From assembly GCA_002914845.1 (NCBI GenBank), contig JXTC01000031.1:533265-597264 (forward strand): a stretch of 64,000 bases of DNA, read 5' to 3'. Below the pieces are notes generated by a model. That model saw only the letters and a list, made by a program, of their open reading frames with translations. It searched no databases and was not told where the DNA came from. A program made the translations under genes and the position numbers. Each line of letters begins with the position of its first letter. The first letter of the stretch is position 1. This DNA is from Trema orientale (lineage: Eukaryota > Streptophyta > Magnoliopsida > Rosales > Cannabaceae). This document shows positions 11,177-21,240 of this stretch, piece after piece.

Positions 11177-11560
11177 GTGAGACATATTTTTCGATCCAAA
11201 ACGTCGTCAATTGCTAAGATGTTAATGCCTCATTGAGTGAGTTTTGATGGTGTCCAAATATGATGTGAGGATGGCAGTGAAGACTAGTGGTTTTTGCTCA
11301 TTATTAGCAACGATATGAAACAAGTTAATCTACATTACGAGTTGGTTCTATGAGGTTAGTTAACGTAATGCATTTCTCTTGAATCCATTTGCTTTCTTTT
11401 ACATGTCTCTAAAAGCCCTAGTAAAATTTTGTAAAATAAGTTTGAAGTTTCAGTTTGGTTGTACTATGTATACAATAATACTCGATGCACCCAATGTAAA
11501 CGTACACGTTTTGCCATATAAGAGAGTATTAGTTATGCATGTAAAATTGATTTCACTATT
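11177..11560. other. 3' flank of SURNod19-A
   Basis: Presumed 3'UTR and downstream sequence. It aligns loosely with the 3' flank of copy B (shared blocks such as GTTTGGCTTC/GTTTGCTTTC and ACATGTCT near 11400 and 23950). The duplicated unit therefore extended past the stop codon. Confidence 0.45.
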
Positions 11561-11569
11561 TTGTTTATG

Positions 11570-12290
11570 TTTTGATACTCAGTCCCAGCATCGTACAATT
11601 CCCAATTTACGTGGTTCGAGCAATCAAACACATAACACAACAGATTTTTACATGGTTCGAATTCCATATAGAATCCCATGTCCACGGGATCCGTAGCCTT
11701 CAATTAATCTGTTACTCAGGAACCAGAATTGGCCCTTAGTAACTCTCGGTTTAAGGAGGAAGAACTCTCAGGAAAGCTCACACCCCAAACCCCTATTACA
11801 CCATTCTCAAAAAAAATAAATAAATAAATAAATAAATAAACTAAAAAATAAAAAATAAAAAGAACCCTGTTACAACCTTGCAGTCTCTCATCCTGAACTT
11901 AATCCAAGTTCTTAGTGTATTTATAGGTTCCAAAGTCTATTAAACAAATCAAGTCAAGAACGATAATTTACAAAGGGGTGAAAGTTATACCTTACAAACT
12001 TGCTGATGTGATACATGACTAATCTTGGACCGAATATCTGACAAGAAGTTTTGAGGCACAAAAATTTAACATGCAGTTACAAAGGGGTGAAAGTGTAGTA
12101 ATTATGGAACAAGACAACAAGAAAGGACATACCTCGACTCTAGGATTGGGCACGGATGGAGTTGGAGTGGGGTATTGCCTGTTCCACTAGCCTACGGGCT
12201 AAAAAAACTTGTACCTTACCCTACACATTTTTTATCTTCTCGAAATTCGAAAGCGGATAAAGTTGCTCAAAAAAAAAAAAAAAAAAAAAA
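11570..12290. mobile_element. Probable LTR fragment (Copia-like)
   Basis: The text includes two versions of the sequence around TTTACGTGGTTCGA and TTTACATGGTTCGA, followed by CCCATGTCCACGGGATCC. This is the sort of sequence found in the R/U5 part of plant Copia LTRs. It contains an (AAAT)n run at 11813-11840 and a poly-A at about 12270-12291. No ends or target duplication are clear, so it is a degraded fragment. Confidence 0.4.
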
Positions 12291-13070
12291 AGAAGAAAGC
12301 GGATAAAGTTTAAGTATAGAGTACCCATGGATGACCCATTTACCCATTAAGAATTGAATATGATATTTATATTTTCAATTATAGCATGTCACATATCATC
12401 TAACATAATTAAATACGAAAGTATTAATCTAGGTAAAATAAGCACATAAATTTCCTTTTTTTTGTTCTCGATACATTAGAAATATTTTTGTTTATTTATC
12501 CTATATATAATTATATTTTTCTTAACCTTTTAGTATATATTAATCGGGTAGGGTAGAATATTGGCCCATACCCTTACCCTATCCATACTTGCATCATATC
12601 TAAAGTTAAGTTATCCTATATTATGAACCTGAATAGATCGGTGATATGATACCCACAGATAAGACATAAACAAATGAAAAAAGAAAAATGATTTTTTTTT
12701 CTCAGTTAAGATAGGAAAAAAGAATAAAAGATGTCAATAATTTATTATTGACAAGCATGTGAATTTAATGACACTAAATTCTCATCTTATTAAATAATTT
12801 ATGGGCAATTATGTTAACTTATTCTCAGTTTTAAGATTTTGACATGTATAGTATTTTTGTCTCATGTAAGATGAATGGCGTTGCTCTAAATAAATAATAC
12901 TCATGCTTTATTAAGGCTAAACTTGACAAAATAGAGAGAATTGTAGAGGAAATTAAGTTGGGAGCCACTTTTGGTACTTGAATTTTTCGTTTTGGCAATT
13001 ATTTTGTAGTTCTAAGTTAGTGATCAGTTTTTATTTGTGAAATTCCCTGTTTGCATTTTGTTTCCCCTTT
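12291..13070. other. Intergenic, AT-rich, no recognisable gene
   Basis: I see no open frame with family resemblance, no clear inverted repeats and no target duplications in this stretch. Confidence 0.4.
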
Positions 13071-13980
13071 GGCCATCTCCAACCTTGTACCAATTTGGTG
13101 CAAAACACCATTTTGGTGTTAAAAAATCCTCTCCAATGCAACACCATTTTTTAAATTTGATGTAATACTATTCATTACACCAAATTTGGTGTAATACCAT
13201 TCAAATTTTTTTATTTCCCCTATAGTCCCCATTTTTATAACTTCCTATAAATTTATTCCCAATATATCCTTTTTTTTATTAACCTTTATTATCTATAATG
13301 ATTTAATTTATTTCATAATTAATTTAATTTGACTAAATGATACAAGTATTAATAAATATTAAAATAAAATTACTCATTAAAATCCATTAATTTGAGGATA
13401 ATCGTGATGTTGATGCTCCAATTAATGATTCAATGGAAGCCTCCAGCTCCAGCAGTTGAGATGGTGGTAGACAAAAATACCCGGTTTTAAGAATTTTTTG
13501 CTCGACATAGATTAATCAAGGATAAAGAAGCTCACATTGCACTTCGAAATGCGTTAATTGATCATTTGTGGAATGAATATAGTAATTTGGAGAATTAAAT
13601 GTCGACCAATGTAGAACTAGGATTTTTTTTGTTTATGTAATCTTTTTTTGTTTATTTGTGATATTAAACGTTGTATTTTTTTCCTAATGTTTTATTAAAT
13701 GCAATATTTAAAAGTAATTTATTAATTTTTAGTAATAGTAATTTATTAGAATATTTTTTTCAATAATTTGCAATATTGTGTCAAGTAATATATAGATGTA
13801 GTAGTTTGTAAAATAAATTAATTGTTGAAGGACTAAAAAGATGGAGGATAGAAAGGGAATATTTTTTTTAGTGTAACTTTTGGTGTAATGGGTTGGAATT
13901 CAACCTATGAAATGGTGTGAAAGTTACACCATTTTGGTGGAAAGGTTATACTATTTTGATGTTATGGGTTGGAGATGGCC
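13071..13980 (+). mobile_element. PIF/Harbinger deletion derivative retaining the transposase 3' end
   Basis: The ends GGCCATCTCCAACC and GGTTGGAGATGGCC are perfect 14-bp inverted repeats. The flanks TTT and TTA agree with the 3-bp target preference of PIF/Harbinger with one change. Direct and inverted copies of ACACCATTTTGGTGT lie just inside both ends. Frame 13494-13598 encodes a 34-residue tail including RHRLIKDKEAH, LRNALIDHLWNEYS and a stop. This looks like the C-terminus of Harbinger nuclease-transposases of the DUF4371/nam-like ALP type. The catalytic part is gone, so the element is non-autonomous. Confidence 0.7.
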
Positions 13981-14747
13981 TTAAGGAAGACCTTTTGTTT
14001 CCCTTATCTTCATAATTGTTTAATCTAGTTAAGGTTATTTCTGAAATAAAAATGCCACTTTTTGAAGAAAAAAAAATTAATTCAACCGTTAAAAAATTAG
14101 AAATGCCTACTCACCTTAGAAGGTTATATTGAGTCACTAATAAGAGTAGTAATTCATGTTGGTGGGTCGGCTTGATATTTACACAATTCATCTTAACCCG
14201 TTTTGTGACCCGTGGTATGGTTTGACCTGAACGAGACTTGCTCAACTAGTTTTGATGAAACAAGCATTAATCAGGACCCGATTATGAACCGTTGACCTGC
14301 ATTTGACCCACATTTTTGTAATTTTATTTACTTGTTTAGACTATTATTGCCTTATTTTTACCATGTTAACGTGTATACGCCCTCTGCTAAACGAAGGAAA
14401 AAAAAAATGCCAAAACTAATTATAAAAACAGAGTTATCATTTGATATAAAAAGAAAATGAGATTCAAGATTCATCTGACAATTTTTTTTTTTTTTTTTTG
14501 ACTGGACTGATATTTTATACGTAGGATACATAGATTTCAATTTTAATTGGACAAACACATAATCTTTTGTGATGATTTTCTCTCTCGCTCTTAACTTTTT
14601 GTAACAGAGTCTAGGTTATTAAATTTCTTAACGACAATTTATCTCTTGTCAATAAAAGATATGACAAAATAGTACTCATAACAACAGTTAATATAAAAAA
14701 GGGCAGTCATTATTCACTGCTATTGATTTTTTTAGCAATAATAGTAC
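13981..14747. other. Intergenic, no recognisable gene
   Basis: AT-rich, with a poly-T run at 14480-14499. Nothing supported. Confidence 0.4.
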
Positions 14748-15475
14748 GTGAATATACTGATAGTCACTCGGGCTATTAGGTCTGAGTCCTTTTCCTTTGA
14801 CTCCATGGGAGACTGGTGTAAAGATCTTCAAAATCATAGAGGAACGATCCCTCTACTCCAGAACATCCCAGGTGATGAGTTTTTATTGTTTGCCTCAATT
14901 CTAATGGAGGGTATCTGGAGAGCCAGAAACCTCTCGATACACGACAACTCATGCCCCTTGCTTGGAGACCACAACCAAAATGATTCTAAAAGGTCTGGGA
15001 GGAACAAAGAGAAAGGCTTCTTAAACAACCCCCTATCTGATTTCAATTTGGATTCCACATCCACCAGGGTGGGTCAAAATCAATTTTGATGTGGCTGTTA
15101 GAGAGTGTTCCATTCGGCCATTTCAGTTGTTGCCCGTGACTCTCATGGAATTCTGTTCTGTTCTGCCCTTTTAAGACTGAGAAAATAAATTTGACTGATT
15201 CTGGAATGGGAAAAGCTTCGGCTTCATTGTTAGCTGTTGAGTGTGGACATTCTGAAAGCAGGTTGGTCCTATTGTATCCTAGAGGGTGATTCAGATTTCG
15301 TTATTTCAAGCCTTAACTAATTTAGTCCATTTGGAACCGTGGTCCTTTGCAGATATATAGTTTCAGAAGCTAAAAGAAAGTTATCTTCTCTAAAAGGTTG
15401 GGCTGCCGTAAAGAATCCTAGGAAGCTGAATTTCTTTGCTCATAAGCGGTTTGTTTGTGTTAGAGCTTAATGTTT
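14748..15475 (+). pseudogene. LINE RNase H-domain relic
   Basis: In frame 14748-15089 the product contains FASILMEGIWRARNLSIHD, typical of the linker before the RNase H-like domain of plant LINE ORF2. The next segments, with frame changes, read GWVKINFDVAV, ARDSHGILFCSA, GKASALLAVE, LEGDSDFVIS and WAAVKNPRKLNFFAHK. These are recognisable RNase H blocks. Stops and frameshifts interrupt it after 15089. No reverse transcriptase part is adjacent, so this is a 5'-truncated dead copy. Confidence 0.75.
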
Positions 15476-15541
15476 GTAATCTCCCTGCCATTGTTTGTTC
15501 TGACCACTATGAGAGGCCTCAGCCACGGCTACCCGGTTTGG

Positions 15542-15898
15542 TCCGTTTGATTCGGACAATTGAATGAGTGTATCTAAATGAAAATATTAGAATAAATTAT
15601 AATTAGAATGAGAAACGTTTGAGAATAAGAGATATTGGAACGTGGCATTTAAATATAAGAGCGAGGCTCAATTCACATTCTAGGAAGGAAAAAAAATTAT
15701 TCTAATAGTTGAAATAATTGATGTAACATTTGAATAAAAAAATTGAATTATTAAAATAAATACTCATTCTAATAAATTATAGAAATAGAAAAATTTTCTA
15801 ATAAACCATTTAAATGAAAAAAATTAAAATTATTGAAACAAACAATTATTCTAGTGGATCTAAGAATGAAATGGCGTGAATTAGTGAACCAAACGGAG
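15542..15898. mobile_element. hAT-like MITE (CCGTTTGGTTC ends)
   Basis: The left end TCCGTTTGATTCGG pairs with the right end GAACCAAACGGA. The interior is AT-rich with ATTCTAAT-type repeats. The ends match those of the larger element at 30338-31057, so they belong to one family. No coding capacity. Confidence 0.6.
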
Positions 15899-15999
15899 GA
15901 TTTTGTTTGTTTCCCGTTTAATGCTAGTTTCTTTCCCCTAGCCGTTCCAGGGGTTCTCCAGCAAAATAAATAAATAAATACTGATAGTTACTTTTTTTT

Positions 16000-16370
16000 T
16001 TAAAGATATTTACTTGCATACTTTTACGTTTTTACGTTAAACTACTTTTCCCCTTTGTTGGTGGAATACGTGAAAGTAATTTTATAATGAGTAGAATATT
16101 TCATAAGTTATAAATGCAATTGCATGCGGCGTCAACCTATTTGAAGTTTAGCAGATTTTTTTTTTTTTTTTACTAACTTTGTAATTAGCATTATTCTATT
16201 AGGAGAGAAAATATAAAATTCTGAAAGAACATATAAAATTGTTACATTTTATCAAAAGTAAACGTCAATAAATCTGCACTCTGATGCATTTCACGATTAT
16301 AGGCCTACACAATTGGAGGTAGATCATATGTCTATCTTTGTATATAAAATAAGTAGCTCGGTTCAATACT
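16000..16370 (+). promoter_or_regulatory. Orphan copy 1 of the SURNod19 promoter
   Basis: Segments GCGTCAACC, TTGAAGTTTAGCAG, ATTCTATTA and GCATTTCACGATTATA, plus a TATA-like GTATATAAAATAA (about 16340-16352), appear in the same order and spacing as in the promoter of copy A (8090-8475). No SURNod19 coding sequence follows. I infer a truncated fourth unit of the tandem array. Confidence 0.55.
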
Positions 16371-16929
16371 TTTTATTTTAAGTTGACATTTCAAAGTATG
16401 ATGGGTGTACAAAGTAGTCTCTAATGTGGATTCCAGTTATATTATAAGGTTTCGCACAGAAATACAACTTCATAATGCAAACCAAAAATGAAAAATGTCG
16501 GATGGCATAATTTATTTGAAAAATACCGAATTGGTTACCTACCTTAAACATTTGACAAGTTCATGCCTTAAAAAGATAACCTGATGATTGGTTATCTAAG
16601 TGCATCTCAGGTGGTAAAAAGTGGTATTTGTTAAATAAATATAGGGGTTTCAAATGCTTATCCGAGATTTTTCAAACAAAAAAAAATGAGGGAGATAATT
16701 TTTCCCCAAAAAAAATCAAAATTATACTAGATACATTGTATTTTATCTTCAGTTTACACATAATGTTTTTGTTATTATCAATATTTAATTTCATATATAA
16801 AATGTGTAACAATTTTATGTCATATGGGTCAAACACTTATTGAACTTTAAAGATATATATGTATATTCAAAAAATAATTCAAATTAAACTTACAGTAATT
16901 AAAAAGAATAAATATATGTGATTGTTTAG
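16371..16929. other. Intergenic, no recognisable gene
   Basis: AT-rich. The 71-residue frame at 16628-16843 is Lys/Phe/Ile/Asn-rich and shows no family signal; it is taken as chance. Confidence 0.4.
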
Positions 16930-17750
16930 TGAGAGACACCTAGGGAGGGGCTTTCTCGTGCCCCTCTTTGCCATCTTTTCTCTTCTTTCTCAGAATAAAT
17001 TAGTTGTACGCCAATTTTTTTGTTTTTATTTTTCCTTTCAGCTCATCTGTTGAAGCCACGATGGTGCTATGAGGTTTTCTTAGCTTTGTAACCACTAGGG
17101 GGGAAGATATTTTTTATTTTATTTTCTTTATTTTTTCGTTGTAATAAATCCTTCCGTATATGTGAATGTTATGTACCATAAATCTAGTTCTATAAATGTT
17201 TTGTCCCACCTGATTCTATATCTGTGTGGGTTTTATTATTTTTTATATTTTTTGTTAATATTTTGTTGGTTTTCTTCTAGATATGAAGTTTTGAGAGCCA
17301 GATCTGTAAGATTTCCTATATTAAAGATTTTTCTCTGAAGTCGCTAAGCTTGGTGGGTTATGGTGCAAAATTTCATGACTCAAAGGGGTTTATTGTAGTG
17401 TCTACTAATGGACGCTAGAAGTCTGCTATGGTGGCATCTACTGATGGATGCTAGAAAATACTGATAAATGCTAGAGAACTGCTGTGACGTTTACTGGTGG
17501 ACGCCTTCAAGTAGTGAACTAATGGCTCTAAGGATTGCTTGGAGGTTACTGTCTCTAGAGTTGGTGTAATATGTTTTGTCTGATTCGCTGGACTAACTCA
17601 CACACCTCATTAGACTTACTCTCACATTTGGGGAACTGATGTTTTTTTTTTTTTTTTTTTCTCTTAGTGCTCTTAATGACCCTTTGTTGTTTGTACTTGA
17701 TATAGCTTTTAATTTAATCTTATGAGGAACTTCATTTTAAAAAAAAATTC
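16930..17750 (+). mobile_element. Probable 5'-truncated LINE 3' end
   Basis: The segment ends with TTGTTTGTACTTGATATAGC, then TTTAATTTAATCTTATGAGG and a poly-A at about 17740-17749, which is the form of plant LINE 3' ends. Related text ATTCAAATTAAACTTAC (about 16879) and ATTCAAATTTAAAACTAC (after the poly-A) may be a degraded target duplication. The middle (17395-17520) repeats TCTACTAATGGACGCTAGAA-like units three to four times. No protein is left. Confidence 0.45.
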
Positions 17751-18075
17751 AAATTTAAAACTACTAATTAAATAACGAATATTAAAAAATAAAATGAATA
17801 AACCGGAAAGTCCCAAGATTTTTTTAATAATTATTAATTTAGCTATTGATTTCTAAAAAGTTTTAAATTTAATTTACTTTTTAAATATATATTTTTTCAA
17901 GTTTAAAAAGATATTTTGTAAACTTAATGGCCAAAATTGGTATTTGACTTAGAGAATATAACTTTATTAGAAGTTTTAAACTTGAAAGTTATTGTTGATA
18001 ATAATCATAATACACATATAAACTAAACAAATAGTTAAATGTAATATATAAAAATGTAATTATTCCCATGTCAAG

Positions 18076-19428
18076 TGTTTACGCTCAAAATATACTAGCG
18101 GCTATCGCAGTATAGATTAAGATGTCGATTCCACAGAAAAGTAAATCAATAATAAAAAAGTAACGAAAAATATAAAGAAAAATTTAAAATAAAAATTAAC
18201 TAAGCAATAAATTAAAATAATCATAAAATAATAAATAAAATACCAATATGAGGAAAATAAGGCTCAAGATTCATTTAATTATTCGTTTAAGTATTACCAA
18301 CCTTGATTCCTATTTACTACTCAATTATATGTTTCACATCCTAAACACATAACCGGAAAATATAGCATTTAAGAACAAATATTAATCTAAAATATTCAAT
18401 ATGAGAAATTTTTCCAATTAACACCAAAAATAATTTATCTTACTAGTTATCTAAGATCGACAATATATTACAGAGACAATACTGTAGTAAAAGATCAACT
18501 AATAAAACAAATATAATTATAATCTAGTTTAAATCACCACATAAAGAAAGCATGACTCAATTTATATGAGAAACTAGAAAATAATATATTGAAACTAAAA
18601 ATATTGAAGAATTTAACAAACTAAATATATAAGCGTTGAAGCACTCTCAGGAATCAAAGCTGAAATTCAGAAAAACTACACAATTAAGATCATCTCTCTA
18701 GCCTCTCCAAAAATTGGTGTGTTTTTTCTCCTCACGTTCTGGCTAACGTTTCTGGGCTGTGGGAAGTAATCCCGTGCAGACGAAACAAGTGAGCTCGTCA
18801 CATTCCTTGTGTTGAATTAGACAATAGAAAATATTGACTTCAAAGGCTTGCGTGCCATTGTTTAAATGGCTGCAAAATCGATTATAGAAGTGATGCGCCG
18901 CACACAATCTGACAGGGCCTGGTAGCTGACTTTGGCGCGGGCTCCACATGTTTCCTGCCTCCACTTGCCTGAACTTGTGCATGTAAGACACGCGCCCGCC
19001 TGTTGGCCTTGTGTTCGATCGGACAAACAGAAAAGCACCCAAACTTCCTCTCCACATGCGCGCGTTTGGAGCTCCATTTTCCAGTTTTTTTTTTTCTTTT
19101 TCTTTAATCTAAATCAGATTCAAATTATCTCTCAAAAAAAAAAAAAAAAAATCAGATTCAAATTTAAACTAAATCAAAATCAAATTCAAATTAATCCTAA
19201 ATTATAATCTAAATTAAATAAAAAACATAATCCAAATTTAATTAAATAAAATTAAATTATCTAAATAAAATTAAATACCTAAACTTAAATAAAATTTAAA
19301 TAAACTAAATCTAAATACTTAAAAATAAAATAATTTAAATTACTTTGTAAACTACACTAAAAACACTCAAAAGAGACAAAATTCATAAGAAAAATACTAT
19401 AAATAACCCTATTTTCATAGAGTTATCA
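18076..19428 (-). mobile_element. Solo LTR, 1353 bp, with 5-bp target duplication
   Basis: The block begins TGTTTACGCTC and ends AGTTATCA on the plus strand. It is flanked by perfect TCAAG repeats at 18071-18075 and 19429-19433. Read on the minus strand it starts TGATAACT and ends AACA, as LTRs do. No internal region, primer-binding site or second LTR is adjacent, so it is a solo LTR. A shared plan with 24240-25750 (GTCGATTCCACAGA near the AACA end, a GC-rich stretch, TGAT start) suggests the same Ty3/Gypsy-type family. Apparent frames at 18743-19207 lie in its GC-rich part. Confidence 0.8.
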
Positions 19429-19483
19429 TCAAGAAAAAAAAATATAATTGATCTCTTATATAAGCATATATATAAGTATGGGC

Positions 19484-19665
19484 ACCAGTCCATTAGATAT
19501 TTTTTTTTTACCTATTTTTCATGATAAAAGGTTGAGAGGGAAAAATGTTAAATAGTGTATATTTATTTTATTATTTTTTTCTAACTACTCAAATTATGAT
19601 AGTTCAATAATGATCCAACGAGTAAAAAAAAAATCTATACACAATTAAAAAAAAAAAAAAAACCT
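19484..19665. mobile_element. Truncated MITE of the GGGCACCAGTCCATTAG family
   Basis: The left end GGGCACCAGTCCATTAGATA with following poly-T resembles the ends of the palindromic element at 28205-28935. The inner block GTGATCCAACG-like / CAAATTATGATAG also corresponds. The right end is eroded into poly-A runs. Confidence 0.4.
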
Positions 19666-20240
19666 ACTCGATTATGGCCCTATATGTAAGCATTTACGGC
19701 GCTCAAGAAGAAGAAAACTTAGAGGACCATATTATTTTTCATTAGGACTTTTGTTGTTATGACTTATGATTTCTGTGGTAGCTTCCATCAGTATGTTATC
19801 TGCTATTATCAAATTGAGCAAAACTAGCAGCAGTTTCTCAGTTTCTTTGTGAGAGAACATGTGAGACACTGAGAAACCCCCCCTTCTCTGAAAAGAGTTG
19901 CTAGTGCTATCAATCCTCTTATCATATCAGATCACATGAGAGACTATCTCTTCTGCATATAATTTTTTATTACTATAAGCCCTGCTTAGTCATTGGTGCA
20001 TCTTAAATATTGTTTACTTGTTATCTTACAATATCCTATCATCATGATCAGTATCTTTTTTGTCGATTTTCTTTCTTTAAATTTTGTCATTATTATAAGC
20101 TTAGTAGTTGATCGGAATCTTTTATGTTGATTATTATTATTTTTTTAAATTCTAGTCTTCATTATAAGCTAGTAGTTAATTATTTACGCTTAACTGTTTG
20201 TTTCTATATAACCTTCTAGTCTCATGAGTCTTGTGGAATA
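19666..20240 (+). promoter_or_regulatory. Orphan copy 2 of the SURNod19 promoter, leader and 5'UTR intron
   Basis: GATTATGGCCCTATATGTAA, CGGCGCTCAAGAAGAAGAAA and TGTGGTAGCTTCCATCA parallel, in order, the TATA/leader region of copies A and B. They are followed by a possible donor, GTATGTTATC, at about 19790. Downstream text (TTGGTGCATCTTA, ATCGGAATCTTTTATGTTGA, CTTCTAGTCTCATGAGTC) follows the 5'UTR intron of copy B. There is no coding exon before the B promoter at 20701, so this may be a relic or an alternative first exon of copy B. Confidence 0.55.
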
Positions 20241-20254
20241 GATTTACCGTTTGT

Positions 20255-20480
20255 TTCAACCATTCTAAGATTTCAAGCGTTTGTATTCTCATTTCATTTG
20301 GTTGTTTGTTTCAACTATTCTTTTTTTTTTTTTTATTCCAATATCTCAGTTAACTAAATATTTATGTCAATAATTCAATTTTTTCATTCAAATAGCATAC
20401 TAATCGTTTCAGACATTAGAATGATTTTCTTCTTAAACCGTTCAACTTCATAAATGGATTAACAAAGGAATGATTAAAAA
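20255..20480. mobile_element. Remnant of a hAT-like MITE
   Basis: CCGTTTGTTTCAACCATTCTA and later GTTTGTTTCAACTATTC match the left part of the element at 30338. The right end is degraded near 20450. No coding capacity. Confidence 0.4.
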
Positions 20481-20489
20481 ATTTTGTAC

Positions 20490-20771
20490 CTGCACACGTT
20501 CACCTGACAAACTAATTTTATAATGATTAACAAATATAATATTTGATTACTTAAATGCAATTAATTGCAACTAGCAAAGCCTCAGCGACTAATTTGAATC
20601 TAGCAGTATTGCTTTATTAGGAAGGAACACATTACATGTTCTCAATAGTCTTGACGCCAAGAAATCCTCTCTAGCCGCGCACGATCATACGCCTATAATC
20701 TATATATAAAGCCATTTCCGGGTTCAAGAACAAGAAAACTCAATACTAAGACTATTTTTGTGGCAACTTCG
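20490..20771 (+). promoter_or_regulatory. Promoter and leader exon of SURNod19-B
   Basis: TATATATAAA lies at 20701-20710. The leader continues through CAAGAACAAGAAAAC and TTTTTGTGGCAACTTCG to 20771, followed by the donor GTACGTTC. The 5'UTR intron is 20772-21234, ending GCAG. The agreement with copy A over TATA, leader and donor is the main support. Confidence 0.65.
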
Positions 20772-21240
20772 GTACGTTCTTATATCTTACTACCATATCA
20801 TATTTTTATATATATATATATATATGCATGTAACTTTTGATCATTATTGTAAGCCCTTGCTTAATCATATAATTGATTCTCTATGTTGCTATAGTGTCCT
20901 ATGTTTATCTGAATCTCTTGTGTTGATATGATGATATTCTTTATTTTGTTTCGTTGAAGTTTTTTGTCTTTATAAACGAGTAGTAGATCTCACTAAGCTG
21001 TTTGTTTCTTTAAGAAGTAGAGTCTAGAAGGCTTCTAGTCTAATGGAGTCATGTAATTAACAGTTCCAAGAGATCACAAAAGGGATAACTTTTAACAGTT
21101 CTTTCTTACACATTTCAAATCTTTAGGGGCAATTAAAGAAGCTTTAGATCTTCATGTGACAAGTACGTATTTAATGTTCTAACGTTAGTTTTGGTTACCC
21201 TTTCGAGAAATTTTAGTACTTTCCATACTGGCAGAACAAA

